Source of the DNA: an uncultured Prevotella sp.
GTDB taxonomy: Bacteria > Bacteroidota > Bacteroidia > Bacteroidales > Bacteroidaceae
DNA: 64,000 nt
Reading direction: 5' to 3'
Assembly: GCA_900315775.1 (NCBI GenBank)
Contig: ONAJ01000004.1
Span: forward strand, 1 to 64,000
Part shown: in pieces, positions 42,820 through 54,200 of the stretch
How positions within the stretch are numbered: the stretch's first letter is position 1
Layout of the letters: each line of letters starts with the position of its first letter
Notes under the pieces: model-generated
Databases searched by the model: none
What the model was told of the DNA's origin: nothing
The model's input: the letters and a program-made list of their open reading frames with translations, nothing else
Made by a program: the position numbers and the translations under genes

Positions 42820-45800
42820 ATGGGTAAAAAGTTTACAACTTTCATGGTATTGTTAGCAGCGGTGCTGTTCACATTACCGATTCAAGCTCAGACCTTACAG
42901 AAGAAGGGTGCACATAACCGTGTGCTCAAGACTAAGGTAGTGAGCAAGGAACAACTCAAAGCAAGTAAGGCCGCCTACATGAAAGCTAACGACAAGACTG
43001 TCGGCAAGGCTTTCCGTGGTAATGCAGCCGCTGTAGCTATTGAGGAAGCTACCGAACAGACAGACAGTAAGGTAGAAGCACTCAAGGCTGCAAAAGAAAA
43101 CGAGTTAGTTTCAAGCTGGGACTGGAAATCTCACCAGGCTCCTAAGTATTTCTTCAAGAGCGTTGCAGGAGTTATGGGCAAACCTAATTTCCTTGCAAAG
43201 GGCCTCTTTATTCCTGAGATGCAGAAGAAGGCTAAGGGAACAAAGCCCGCGCTTAAGGCTGGTCGTCTCACCACTCAGGGAGATCCAGAAGCAATAATTA
43301 CAGAGATTCCTTCTACTGCTGAGGTTAAGTATTACAAGCGTTCAGGTAAATCCCTTATTTATTATCAGAATTATGGCATATATTATGTTGATGACCAATC
43401 AGGTACAACACAAATTGCTTTTGACGGCAACGATGTTTACATAAAGAATCCTGTCGCTGACTATGCATGTGAAACGTGGATGAAGGGTACAAAGAATGGT
43501 AATACCATTACATTCCCATTAGGTCAGTTCCTTTACTATAGCGCTGATGATGGATATGGCCTATATCTTACTATGGCAGACATAACTCTCCAAGACATGG
43601 GAGATGATTTCTTTATTGTTAACACATCTGCCAATGATGAAACTTCAACAGAGATTACTTACACCATCAACGAAACCGACAACACAATTACCCAAAACGG
43701 TACGAGTGATTCTCGCATACTTGCTGTTGCTTGGTCAGACGACAACACTGTTCTGTCCTATGCAGCTCCTGGTGGTGAGTATTCTACAGTATTCACACTT
43801 GACGACAGCTATGTTCCTCCATCGACAGACCTCGTAGAGCTTCCTGTTGGTGCAGAGGTTCAGACATGGTATGCAGAGGGAGCAGGTTCAAAAGTTCCTC
43901 CTACAGATCCTAAAGTGGCATTCGTTGGTAACGATGTTTACATCAGCAACATCTTCTCTGACTTCCCAGAATCATGGATTAAGGGTACCATTGACGGAAC
44001 AACAGTTACCTTCGAAGGTCTTCAGTATTTAGGAAAATTCCAGGGTACTTATGACATTTGGGCAGTTAGCGGTGATGATAATGGTGTATTACAAGAGAAC
44101 TTTACTTTCACTTACGACGAGACAGCAAAGACTCTTACACTCAACGACCCATATCTCTTTGCCAATGCATCTTCAGAAACACAATATTACGTATCATATT
44201 TAACAGAGTTGACACTCTATGCTGAGAAACCAGCTCCAAAGCAGATTGATGTAATACCATACGCTAACGACTTCAGTACAGAAGAGCTCCAGAAGGAATT
44301 TAGCATCATCGATGCAAATGGAGACGGAAACACATGGGCTTACGTAACAGGTGGATATTATCGTATTCATTGGGCAAATCCAAATGATGACTGGTTCGTT
44401 TCTCCTGCTATCAGACTTTTTGCGGGTAAGAAGTATCACTTTGCTATTGACTCTTGGGTTCAAGGTGCTACATATCCTGAAACATTCGAAGTTAGGGCTG
44501 CCAAAGAACTTACTGCCGAGGCTCTTGCTGCTGGTATAGAGGTTCTTCCTTCTCAGACTATTTCGAACGCGGCATTTAAAACATTTGAAACATACGAATT
44601 CACTGTTGCGGAAGATGGTTACTACCACATTGGTATCCACAACACCTCAAATGATAAATACTATCAATACATAGACAACTTCCTCCTTGAGGGTGTTCCT
44701 GCTACAGTTCCTTACAGCACAGACTTCACTACTGAAGATTCAATGAACGACTATCTCGTTCTTGACGCTAACGAGGATGGTAAGACATGGGGCTGGAGTT
44801 CAAGTCTTGGTGCATATTGCAACTATAACTCTTCTCTCGCTGCTGACGACTACCTGATTCTTCCTATTAAGCTCGAAGCTGGTAAGAACTACGACGTTAC
44901 TGTTAGTGCTGCAGCCTATAGCGCAAACTATCCAGAGAAGATTGAAGTAGTTTGGGGTTCTACTCCTACAAAGGAGGCGCTTACAAACGTTATCATTCCT
45001 GAGACCCCACTTACAAGTGCCACGTTTGCTGACTATGAGGGTACAATATCTGCTGAGAGCGACGGAACATACTACGTAGCTGTTCACGGAATATCTGACA
45101 AAGATATGTACTACCCAGTACTTAACGGCTTATCTATAAAAGTTGGTGCAGCAGCTACAGCACCTCAGGCAGTTAGCAACTTCACAGCTGTTCAGGTTGA
45201 TGGTGAGCTACAGACTCAACTGAACTTTACAGCTCCTACGCTCAATGTTGCCGGCAATCCGCTTACTGAGAACATGACTATAGAGGTTCTGCGCAATGGT
45301 GAGGTTGTTTATACCGCTAACGATGTCGCCCCAGGTGATCCCGTTGCCTACACCGACAATGTTCCTGGTATTGGCAAGTATAGCTATCAGGTTGTTCCTT
45401 ACAACGCAAGTGGTATTGGTAAGAAGAGCGAAATCATAGACGTACTTGTCAAGGCTGCAATGAACGTTCCTTACCTTATCAATGGAAAGAACGAGGGTAT
45501 TCTTGACATTCTCACTGTGATAGACGCCAACGAAGACGGCAAGACATGGATGTGGAACGAAAATGAAGGTATCTACTGCACATATAATAGTCAAAAAGAT
45601 GCTAACGACTACCTCATCACACTTCCTATCAACATGAAGGCAGGCAAGAAGTACATCGTTACTGTTAATGCTGAGGCCTCTGGCTACCCAGAGCGCTTCG
45701 AGGTTCTCGCAGGTAATGCTCCTACAGTAGAGGCACTGACAACACAGGTTATTGCTCCTACAGATATAGAAGGAGATGACCCAGCAGACTATGCTGGTGA

Positions 45801-48381
45801 ATTCACTCCAGCAGCTGACGGTCAGTACTCTGTTGCTATTCACGCCATATCTGACAAAGATATGTACCACCTGGTAGTTAACAGCATTGCTATTGAGGCT
45901 GAGCCAGATCCAACAGCTCCTGCAGCTGTTCAAAACCTCACTGCAACAGCTGGTGCTGAGGGTGCTCTTGAGGCAACCATCTCATTCGATGTTCCTACAG
46001 TAGCTATCAACGGTACTGAACTTGAAGGTAACATTGACTGCAAGATTTATCGCAATGACGTACTTGTTAAAACAATAAGCTCTTCAAAAGGTGAACAGAA
46101 ATCATGGACTGATACAGACGTAGAAGACGGTAAGACATACACTTACTTAGTTATACCTGCTAATGAAAGTGGTGACGGTGCTAAGTCTGAAAAGGTTTCT
46201 GTATATGTTGGTATGGACGAGATAGGTCCTATTGAAAACATCAACGTAACAGGTACTACAGCAAACACCATCTCACTTGCTTGGGATGATGTTAAAGGTC
46301 TGCACGATGGATACATCAACAGAGATAACATTCGTTTCGCTGTTGTTAAGATGCATCTTGAAACTTACTGGTTCTTCCAGTACCTCGTAATTGACGAAGT
46401 TCTGGCTGAAGCAACTGCAACTTCAGCTACTTGCGAACTTTCTACTGACGAGGGCGACCAGGACTACCCATACTTCGGTGTTGTAGCTCTTAAGGGTAAT
46501 GAGGCTGCTCCTGCTGCAGGTGACGAATACCCATCTGGCAACGACTATGCTTACTGGCTGATTGGTGCTCCTTACAGCTTACCATTCGCTGAGAGCTTCG
46601 TAAACGGTACTCTCGCTTACGACACATGGGAAGTTACCAACGAAGATGGTACCGCTATGGGTATGTTAACATCTATAGCTTCTGACGAAGATGGTGGTGC
46701 AGTTGTTTTGACAACACTTGAGGAGCCAGGCGACGTACGCTTAGTCTCTGGTAAGATTGATCTTGGCACAGTAGCTAACCCAACTCTGTTGTTCGACGCT
46801 ATGGGAGCAGGCATTACTACTGCATCTGTTTACGGAAGCAAGGACGACGGCGCATGGGAGAAGATTGCTGACGTTACTATCAACGACAAGTACTCTACAC
46901 AGAAGGTTGCTCTGAAGAGCACTCAAGGCACACGCTTCAACCGCTATGCTATCGGTGCAAACATCGTGAACCCGGCAATCGTTGTTGGTACAGACCCACA
47001 GACATACGAGTACATCTATGAGTACAACGACCTGTTGGTTATTGACAACATCCAGATTAGAGACTTCTTCTCTGACGACCTCGCTGTTTCTATCCTCGCT
47101 CCAAAGAGCATCAAGACAGGCGACACAGCTCCTATCAGAGTTACAGCTTCTAACGAGGGTGAGAACCCAGTTAACGGTTACAAGATTACCGTTAAGGCTG
47201 GTGACGAGGTACTCCTTGACAAGACTGTCAACGAGACTCTTGCTCCATTCGCTAAGACTGAGTACAACATCAGCTACAAGACATCTATCTTTGACGAGTC
47301 TGCTGACATCACTATCTCTGCTGAGGTAAGCTACGCTAACGACCTCAACCCAGATAACGACAAGGCAGAGAGCATGCTCAGCATTAAGGCTTCTACAGTT
47401 CCTGTTCCACAGAACGTAACAGCTTCTCTGAACGATGCTGACAAGAGCGTTGACGTTAACTGGGATGCTCCTTCAACAGAACCTTCTGTAATTACCGAGA
47501 ACTTCCAGAGCTATGAGAACGGTGCTAACGATACTGGTCTTGTAGGTGGATGGACACTGGTTAACAACAACGGTGCTACGAAGGGTGGTATATTTGAAGA
47601 TCTGCCGCTTGCTAACGATGGTCTTGCCAAAGCATGGGAGGTATTCAAGCCTTCTGAGTACGGCGTTGGAAACGAATCGTTTGCTGGTCCTAACGGCTCT
47701 CTCGAAGAGGCATACCTCATCTCTACTTACAACGCTGACGAGGCAACTCAAAGCTACGTAAACAATGACGACTGGCTCATTTCGCCTGCTCTGCCAGGTG
47801 TAGCACAGACCATCAAGTTCAAGGTTAGTGCAATCGACACACAATATGGTCCTTCTGCTATCCAGGTTCTTGCATCTACAACAGATAACGATGTAGCAAG
47901 CTTCGAAGTAGTTAGTGAAGTTGCGCTGGAGACTGCAGGATGGGGAGAAGTTACAGCAACTCTGCCAGAGGGTACTAAGTACTTCGCTATCCGCAACGTA
48001 ACAATTGGCGACTACGCGTTAATAGTAGCTGTTGGCGACATTGAGTACTTATCTACAACAGAAGTTCTTGCTTACAACATCTATGTTGACAGCAAGGTTG
48101 TAGCAACAGTTGAAGGCGACAAGACTACCTACAACATTACCGAGGATAAGTTCACCGAAGGTGAGCACTTGTTCGGAGTAAGCGCTATCACAACAGCAGG
48201 TGAGTCAAGACCTATCGCTGTACCTCTCACTATAGTAACCAGCATCAAGCAGATTACTGACGGTAACAAGACATTCGACGTTTACACACTCGACGGCAAG
48301 TTGGTTCGCCAGCAGGCTAAGAGCCTCGAAGGTCTGAAGGGTATTTACGTAATCAATGGCAAAGCCGTTATGGTTAAGTAA
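42820..48381 (+). CDS. Giant secreted adhesin-like protein with T9SS tail (1853 aa)
   Basis: Signal peptide 1-24 (LLAAVLFTLPIQAQ). An N-terminal prodomain-like region (25-150) is Lys/Ala rich. Then come beta-rich parts and several choice-of-anchor J/cleaved-adhesin-type domains built around repeats of the form DANEDGKTW (near residues 490, 650 and 905), followed by FN3 domains (APQAVSNFTAVQ, APAAVQNLTATA, GPIENINVTGTT), a MAM-like domain (about 1250-1420), a CARDB-like domain (about 1425-1525) and a last cleaved-adhesin domain (about 1545-1735). The T9SS tail is of the second type (VYTLDGKLVRQ...GIYVINGKAVMVK). The Asp-rich repeats could bind calcium. Codon use is biased, so it may be abundant. 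Role: likely surface adhesion or matrix protein. Confidence 0.8.
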   Translation: MGKKFTTFMVLLAAVLFTLPIQAQTLQKKGAHNRVLKTKVVSKEQLKASKAAYMKANDKTVGKAFRGNAAAVAIEEATEQTDSKVEALKAAKENELVSSWDWKSHQAPKYFFKSVAGVMGKPNFLAKGLFIPEMQKKAKGTKPALKAGRLTTQGDPEAIITEIPSTAEVKYYKRSGKSLIYYQNYGIYYVDDQSGTTQIAFDGNDVYIKNPVADYACETWMKGTKNGNTITFPLGQFLYYSADDGYGLYLTMADITLQDMGDDFFIVNTSANDETSTEITYTINETDNTITQNGTSDSRILAVAWSDDNTVLSYAAPGGEYSTVFTLDDSYVPPSTDLVELPVGAEVQTWYAEGAGSKVPPTDPKVAFVGNDVYISNIFSDFPESWIKGTIDGTTVTFEGLQYLGKFQGTYDIWAVSGDDNGVLQENFTFTYDETAKTLTLNDPYLFANASSETQYYVSYLTELTLYAEKPAPKQIDVIPYANDFSTEELQKEFSIIDANGDGNTWAYVTGGYYRIHWANPNDDWFVSPAIRLFAGKKYHFAIDSWVQGATYPETFEVRAAKELTAEALAAGIEVLPSQTISNAAFKTFETYEFTVAEDGYYHIGIHNTSNDKYYQYIDNFLLEGVPATVPYSTDFTTEDSMNDYLVLDANEDGKTWGWSSSLGAYCNYNSSLAADDYLILPIKLEAGKNYDVTVSAAAYSANYPEKIEVVWGSTPTKEALTNVIIPETPLTSATFADYEGTISAESDGTYYVAVHGISDKDMYYPVLNGLSIKVGAAATAPQAVSNFTAVQVDGELQTQLNFTAPTLNVAGNPLTENMTIEVLRNGEVVYTANDVAPGDPVAYTDNVPGIGKYSYQVVPYNASGIGKKSEIIDVLVKAAMNVPYLINGKNEGILDILTVIDANEDGKTWMWNENEGIYCTYNSQKDANDYLITLPINMKAGKKYIVTVNAEASGYPERFEVLAGNAPTVEALTTQVIAPTDIEGDDPADYAGEFTPAADGQYSVAIHAISDKDMYHLVVNSIAIEAEPDPTAPAAVQNLTATAGAEGALEATISFDVPTVAINGTELEGNIDCKIYRNDVLVKTISSSKGEQKSWTDTDVEDGKTYTYLVIPANESGDGAKSEKVSVYVGMDEIGPIENINVTGTTANTISLAWDDVKGLHDGYINRDNIRFAVVKMHLETYWFFQYLVIDEVLAEATATSATCELSTDEGDQDYPYFGVVALKGNEAAPAAGDEYPSGNDYAYWLIGAPYSLPFAESFVNGTLAYDTWEVTNEDGTAMGMLTSIASDEDGGAVVLTTLEEPGDVRLVSGKIDLGTVANPTLLFDAMGAGITTASVYGSKDDGAWEKIADVTINDKYSTQKVALKSTQGTRFNRYAIGANIVNPAIVVGTDPQTYEYIYEYNDLLVIDNIQIRDFFSDDLAVSILAPKSIKTGDTAPIRVTASNEGENPVNGYKITVKAGDEVLLDKTVNETLAPFAKTEYNISYKTSIFDESADITISAEVSYANDLNPDNDKAESMLSIKASTVPVPQNVTASLNDADKSVDVNWDAPSTEPSVITENFQSYENGANDTGLVGGWTLVNNNGATKGGIFEDLPLANDGLAKAWEVFKPSEYGVGNESFAGPNGSLEEAYLISTYNADEATQSYVNNDDWLISPALPGVAQTIKFKVSAIDTQYGPSAIQVLASTTDNDVASFEVVSEVALETAGWGEVTATLPEGTKYFAIRNVTIGDYALIVAVGDIEYLSTTEVLAYNIYVDSKVVATVEGDKTTYNITEDKFTEGEHLFGVSAITTAGESRPIAVPLTIVTSIKQITDGNKTFDVYTLDGKLVRQQAKSLEGLKGIYVINGKAVMVK

Positions 48382-48414
48382 ATAGATAGAAAGAACTTAT
48401 AACACTCTAATATT

Positions 48415-48448
48415 GGTGGCGACTCGACAGCGGGTCGCCACCTTTTTT
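48415..48448 (+). terminator. Intrinsic terminator after the 1853-aa gene
   Basis: GGTGGCGAC pairs with GTCGCCACC around a 10-base loop and is followed by six T. Confidence 0.93.
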
Positions 48449-48467
48449 GTATAATAATACAAAATAT

Positions 48468-48498
48468 TTTGGCGTTTAATAAAAAAACCGTAACTTTG
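48468..48498 (+). promoter_or_regulatory. Promoter of the C10 protease gene
   Basis: TTTG (48468-48471), 19 bases, TAACTTTG (48491-48498), 33 bases before the ATG at 48532. Confidence 0.85.
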
Positions 48499-48531
48499 CA
48501 GCCCTGAAAATAATAAAATCATAACATCATA

Positions 48532-51108
48532 ATGAGAACAAGAAGACTACTTTTGGCAGTACTTTCCCTGTCAGTGCTGACAGCGGTGGCTGCACCGAGA
48601 ACAAAGAACCAAATGAAAGAGGCTGCTGCAACAGCTATTAACAAGCAGCGCAGCGCTATGCGTATGGCACCGAAGAAAGCTTCTGAGCTAAAGACGCTGA
48701 AGGCAGAAGCAGGTTTTGAGATTATCGGACACGAGGGCGGAAGCTTTGCCGTCATCGCTACCGACGATGTCGTTCCCGCCGTGTTGGGAGTGTCAACAAA
48801 GCGCTTCAACGACGAGAATACCAACTTCAAGTGGTGGCAGAAAGCCATCAACGAGGTAGTCACCAAGGCGGCAGCAAACGGAACGCCACTTACTATGGTT
48901 GCTCCCGACCCGGCGAAGTACCCCACACAGGTGGGACCGCTGATGACAACAGAGTGGGACCAGCTGGACCCGTACAACAGACTATGCCCTATTTCCAACG
49001 GTGGAGACCGCTGCTACACGGGATGTGTGGCAACAGCTTTGGCACAGGTACTTAACTACTTCAAGGTTCCCGAGCACGGCATAGGACAGCGTACAATATA
49101 CTATCCTCAGGGTCAAACGTCAGGTTCTCCTATCACGGCAAACTTCTCCGAGGACTACTACGACTGGGACAATATGCTCGACAGATATGACGCCGGTAAC
49201 TTCAACGAGGCGCAGGCTGCAGCGGTATCACTGCTGATGCGCGACTGCGGTGTGGCAGCCGACATGGGGTACGGCGGTTATCAGGAAGGTGGTAGCGGCG
49301 CCTACTCACAGGATGCTGCCGAGGGAATGCGCACATATTTCGGCTTTACTGAGGCAACATGCTACGAGCGCCACAACTACTACGGAACGAAAAACTACAC
49401 CGACGAGGAGTGGATGGATATGGTGTTCCGCGCACTTAGCGAGGACGGACCAATATACTACGGTGGTGTTGACGGCTGGAACGGAGGTCACGCCTTCGTA
49501 CTGCACGGCTACCGCGCTGACGGCAAGGTGTATGTAAACTGGGGATGGAGCGGCGATGACGACGGTTACTACGACATATCACTGCTTAACCCTACATACT
49601 ATGAGTTCAGCACTGGTCAGGATATGATTACCGGCATCAAGGGAACTCCTAAGGAACTTGCCGACAAAGAGGTGGAACTTACGCAGCCTGGAACTCTTAT
49701 CAATAAGATTAGTAGCGACGAAATAAGCACCATTGGCTCACTGAAGATAAGAGGAAGTATCAACTCTACCGACCTGCAACAGATACGTCGATTGGCAGGT
49801 GTTAACGAATACGGCGAGAGTACCAAGGGAAATCTGCACACTCTGGACATTACGGAAACGAAGATTGTCAGCGGCGGACTACCTTATATTATAGATGGCA
49901 ACACACGACTTACAACAGCTGACGACGAACTGCCCCAGCAGGCATTCTGCGGATGTAGGACGCTAAGGACAATAAAGCTGCCCGAAGGACTGAAAGCATG
50001 GGGCGACGGTGCATTGGGATTATGTTTCGCGCTGAAAGACATAGAGATAGGCACCCCTGCTGACGATGCCACCTTTACCATAACCGACAATGTGGTATGG
50101 AACAAAGAAGGCACGGAGATTATTGCCATATTGCCTTCTATGGAAGGAGAGTATAACATTCCAAATACTACGACAGCTATTCACGACTACGCAGCAGCAG
50201 GCTGTCTGTTGCTTACAAAGGTAGTCATACCAAGTAGCGTGGCTACGATAGGTGGTAACGCCTTTAACTCCGCAAGGGGAATAACAGAATTCCGCATCGG
50301 AGCAAAGGAACCGCCAACACTCGCCGGCGCTGGTGTCTTCGACGGCATAAGCAAAAATAGCTGCAAGATATACGTGCCCAGCGGTTCAATAGGAAAATAT
50401 TCGCAGAAAGCACAGTGGAACGCCTTCTACGACCCAGACCCCAAGAAGAGTAGTCTTGTGGAGTACGGCTCTTCAGTAAAGGTACGTAACACCATCCGCA
50501 ACTACGGCGAGGAGAACCCCACACTCTACTACACCGTTCAGGGCGACCCCATAGAGGGCGAGCCGGTACTTAGCTGCGAGGCAACACCGGAGTCGCCGGC
50601 AGGACGCTACCCCATCACCATCAGCGCAGGTACTATTACCGACGAGAATGTAAACCTCATCGACGGATACCTCGTTGTAAAGAAGCTCAGCGACGTTGCG
50701 GTGACTGCAACTGTGAACGATGCAACACGTGAGGTGGGAGAAGAGAATCCAGAGTTCTCGATGACCTACTCCGAAGGACTCTTGTTCGACGCTACAGAAC
50801 CAGTATGGCTCGTTTCGCCGAAGCTCACAACGACAGCAACGGCAGAGTCGCCAGAGGGAGAATATCCCATCATAGCAGAGTACGATGACGCTGTAGCAGA
50901 GAGCTATGAGATGTCGGTATTCACCTTCGTTCCAGGTAAACTTACTGTCACCCCATCAACAAAACCAGAGCCCGACGGAATACGATCAGTTGAGAATTCG
51001 GAAGTGAGAATGGAGAATTATGATTACTATAATCTTGCTGGACAAAGGGTGACAAACCCCGGAAAGGGCATATATATTGTCAACGGAAAGAAGTACGTGG
51101 TGAGATAA
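48532..51108 (+). CDS. C10-family cysteine protease (streptopain/interpain type) with C-terminal repeats and T9SS tail
   Basis: 858 residues. Signal peptide ends near 21 (LTAVAA). A pro-region (25-130) holds GFEIIGHEGGSFAVIATDDV. The catalytic domain (about 135-370) has RCYTGCVATALAQVLNYF with Cys165 as nucleophile, and WNGGHAFVLHGYRADG with His320, followed by VYVNWGWSGDDDGYYDI, as in streptopain and interpain A. A BspA-like leucine-rich-repeat part follows (about 440-620, CRTLRTIKLPEGLKAWGDGA), then MBG-type repeats (about 650-810) and a T9SS tail (YYNLAGQRVTNPGKGIYIVN). The two catalytic residues are intact. It probably degrades host or environmental proteins at the surface. Confidence 0.92.
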   Translation: MRTRRLLLAVLSLSVLTAVAAPRTKNQMKEAAATAINKQRSAMRMAPKKASELKTLKAEAGFEIIGHEGGSFAVIATDDVVPAVLGVSTKRFNDENTNFKWWQKAINEVVTKAAANGTPLTMVAPDPAKYPTQVGPLMTTEWDQLDPYNRLCPISNGGDRCYTGCVATALAQVLNYFKVPEHGIGQRTIYYPQGQTSGSPITANFSEDYYDWDNMLDRYDAGNFNEAQAAAVSLLMRDCGVAADMGYGGYQEGGSGAYSQDAAEGMRTYFGFTEATCYERHNYYGTKNYTDEEWMDMVFRALSEDGPIYYGGVDGWNGGHAFVLHGYRADGKVYVNWGWSGDDDGYYDISLLNPTYYEFSTGQDMITGIKGTPKELADKEVELTQPGTLINKISSDEISTIGSLKIRGSINSTDLQQIRRLAGVNEYGESTKGNLHTLDITETKIVSGGLPYIIDGNTRLTTADDELPQQAFCGCRTLRTIKLPEGLKAWGDGALGLCFALKDIEIGTPADDATFTITDNVVWNKEGTEIIAILPSMEGEYNIPNTTTAIHDYAAAGCLLLTKVVIPSSVATIGGNAFNSARGITEFRIGAKEPPTLAGAGVFDGISKNSCKIYVPSGSIGKYSQKAQWNAFYDPDPKKSSLVEYGSSVKVRNTIRNYGEENPTLYYTVQGDPIEGEPVLSCEATPESPAGRYPITISAGTITDENVNLIDGYLVVKKLSDVAVTATVNDATREVGEENPEFSMTYSEGLLFDATEPVWLVSPKLTTTATAESPEGEYPIIAEYDDAVAESYEMSVFTFVPGKLTVTPSTKPEPDGIRSVENSEVRMENYDYYNLAGQRVTNPGKGIYIVNGKKYVVR

Positions 51109-51167
51109 AACATATTAGCGCAAATGCATTTTTCAACGAAAATGTTGTCGCTTTTGTTCTTTTTCGT

Positions 51168-51175
51168 TACCTTTG
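51168..51175 (+). promoter_or_regulatory. -7 box of the 1130-aa/820-aa/601-aa operon
   Basis: TACCTTTG is a consensus -7 element 46 bases before the ATG at 51221. No clear TTTG is found at -33 (GTTG at 51144-51147), so an activator may be needed. Confidence 0.6.
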
Positions 51176-51220
51176 CAGGCTGTTTAATTATAAAATAATG
51201 TATAAAGTAAATATATAACG

Positions 51221-54200
51221 ATGAAAAAACTACTATTAACTTTTGCTGCGCTCATGTCGCTGTCAACAGTACAGACACAGGCGCAAACCATCCTCGAAGA
51301 GGATTTCGAGACGGGTGCTACAGCATCGCAGGCGTCTCCTATTGCCAAAGGTCAAGGATGGACAACAGTGAATAGTTATTCCGGTTCTAACTTCCGCTAT
51401 AACTGGTTCAACGAGTATCGTGACCCAACAAGTCAGTCAGGTCCTACCATCAGCGGTGCAGGCTGTGCTTCTTGTGACGCTCCTATAACAGGAGCCGACG
51501 GAGCCGGTCCACGCGAAGAAATACTGCTCACCCCTGAGCTCAATCTCAACGACACCTACGAGTTACAGTTTACATGGGTAGTAAGTCCTATGAACAGTAA
51601 CGACAACTCAAAGTACGACCTTCAGGTTCGCGTTGTTGAGGAAGGCGGAAACCCTGCAACAGCAGAGACTGTGTTCTCTATCCAGAACGAGCAGATGCTG
51701 CGCGAGAGTGGTGTTACCGTTTTCCCCATCACCACATGGGACCGTCACACATCGAAGATTGATTTGAGCGACTGGAAGAACAAGAAGGTAAAGATTGCCT
51801 TTGTCTTCAAGATGCTCAAGTCTATCGCTAATATAGTATGGCTCGATGATGTCAGCGTTAAGAAGTTCACTCCTGCTACAGGTCCTGTAGCCTCTGTAAA
51901 CTTCAGCAGCTACAACTTCGGTCAGGTATATATGGGCGAGAAGATGTTCAGCGAGGTTATCACACTTACAAACACTGGTAAGGACGGACTGAAAGTAACT
52001 GGTTTCACTATGCCTAACGGTGTTAGCACCAACCTCGACATAAACACTGTCAACCTGCGTAAATACGACAAGGTGAACTTCAACCTCATCTACGAGGCAT
52101 CAACAACATCGGCTGCAAGCGGTAACGCTGTCATCCACACTAACGGTGGTGACGTCTCTATCGCTATCCAGGCACAGAAGCAGTTCCTCCCCGACGGCTA
52201 CAGCCTTGAGAACTTCAACGGCGAGTACTTCCCACCAGCAGGCTGGAAGAACAACGGTTGGAGCAAGACATTATCAGCCATCGAAGGCGAATATAGCGCA
52301 TATTGCGGCGGTAACTACTCTGCATGCACACTGCGTTCTCCGAAACTCGACCTGTCATCAGGCGGCAAACTCACCTTCACATACTACAACCAGTATGACG
52401 GTGAGCAGGGTTATCCTGACTACGATATATCTGTACAAGTAAGTATTGACGGTGGTGAAACATGGACAGAGAAATGGGTTAGCCAGTATGACCCCGAGCA
52501 CCTGAACAAGATCCTCACCGAGACTGTTGACCTTGGTATTGGTACCGACGAGAGCTATGTTCGTTTCGTTTATCCAAGTATTTCAACAGATGAAGAAGAA
52601 TATCCCGAACTTTCATACTTCCACCTGGACCGCGTTCTGCTACCTAACGTTGTAGGTGCCGACGGTGTTCCTCAGAAGGCTACTATCGTTGCTCCTGCAC
52701 TCGGTGCAGAGAACGTATATCCAAAGGACATCGAACTGAAGTGGGGTCCTGCACAGTTTGCTGATGGTTACAAGGTATATGTTGGTACATCAGACAACTG
52801 CAACGAGATTGTCAACGGACAGGATGTTGGCAACGCACTGAGCTACACTCTCGCTTCTGCACCTTACGAGACTGTCATCAAGTGGAAGGTTGTTGCTTAT
52901 AACACTAAGGGCGACGGCGCTGCAAGTGTATGGCGCTTCACCACACAGGCTGACGCTTCTGTACTTGAGTTCCCTTACGAGGAGAACTTTGACGAGTGCA
53001 CCAAGGACATGCCTGTTCCCAACGGCTGGCTGAGCACTACAACCAACCAGTATGCCTTCGCTGCATGGAGTCCTAATAGCATCTATCCTTACGGCAAGAC
53101 CGGTAACTGCCTTGCTACAGGTTGGATGAGCGCAGGCAACCAGTCTGTTCTCGTATCTCCTGAATTCGTTCTTCCTGCTGAGGGTAAGTCAATGACTATC
53201 TCCTTCGTATGGGGTGACGAGCATCCTGCAGACCTTATGATTGACGAGACAGGTCTTCTTGAGAAGCAGAACGTAGAGGGCGGCAACGGCGACAGCGACG
53301 TTGTATTTGAAATTTGCGCTAACGGCGGCGAATGGGAGCAGCTGTCATACTTGTCAGAGAATCATGTAGAAGGCTTTGACGGTAAGAAGTACTGGCGTAA
53401 CGAGAGCATCGACCTCGACGCTTACAAGGGTCAGAGAGTACAGTTCCGCTGGATTAACCACAGCTACAGCGGCCATCACGACGGTGCTGCTCTTGACAAC
53501 ATCGTTATCAACGGAACTATTGAGGACGGTGTAGTATTCAACAAGAGCGAGTGGAATGCCGAGAAGGTTAACTACAACAAGTCATGTAATTCCGGCTCAC
53601 AGCTCACAATGCGCAATACTGGCAAGAACAAGCTCACAGTGAAAGCTGTTAAGTTCAACACCGAGAACTTCGAGAGCGACATCCAGGTTGGTCGTGAGAT
53701 TGCAGCTAAGGAAGGCATCGCATTCAGCATCACCTTCAACGCCAAGACTGCCGCACAGGTTGTCAACGACATGATGACTATCGAGTTCGAGGGCACCGAC
53801 TACAAGGCTGAATTCCCTGTTAGCGGTGAGGCACTTCCTGAGGATATGCTTTACTACGGCTTCGAGTACAACCTGCTCGACTACTTCTGGCAGAAGGACT
53901 TCTTCCTGAACGACGTTGACGGTCGCCAGACAAAGGAGCTGGGCTACTACCAGACGATTGTTGAGAACGACGGTGGTCGCTACGCATTCACTTCTTGTGT
54001 ACACCAAAACGACCTGCTGAAGGCTCACACTGGTAACAGAACTATCGTGGCTTCTTCAAATGTCGAGGGTTCTGCCGACGACTGGATTGTAAGCCGTCAG
54101 GTAATCCCTGCTGCTGGTGCTACATTCGACTTCTATGCTCGTAACCTGGGTACTACAAACACCGTATTTATCGGCGACAACGACCTCCACACCGTAGAGG

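Noticed and set aside
48532-51108. Internalin/BspA-only adhesin call
   Set aside because: The leucine-rich part is real, but the complete C10 Cys/His active site upstream makes protease the main call.
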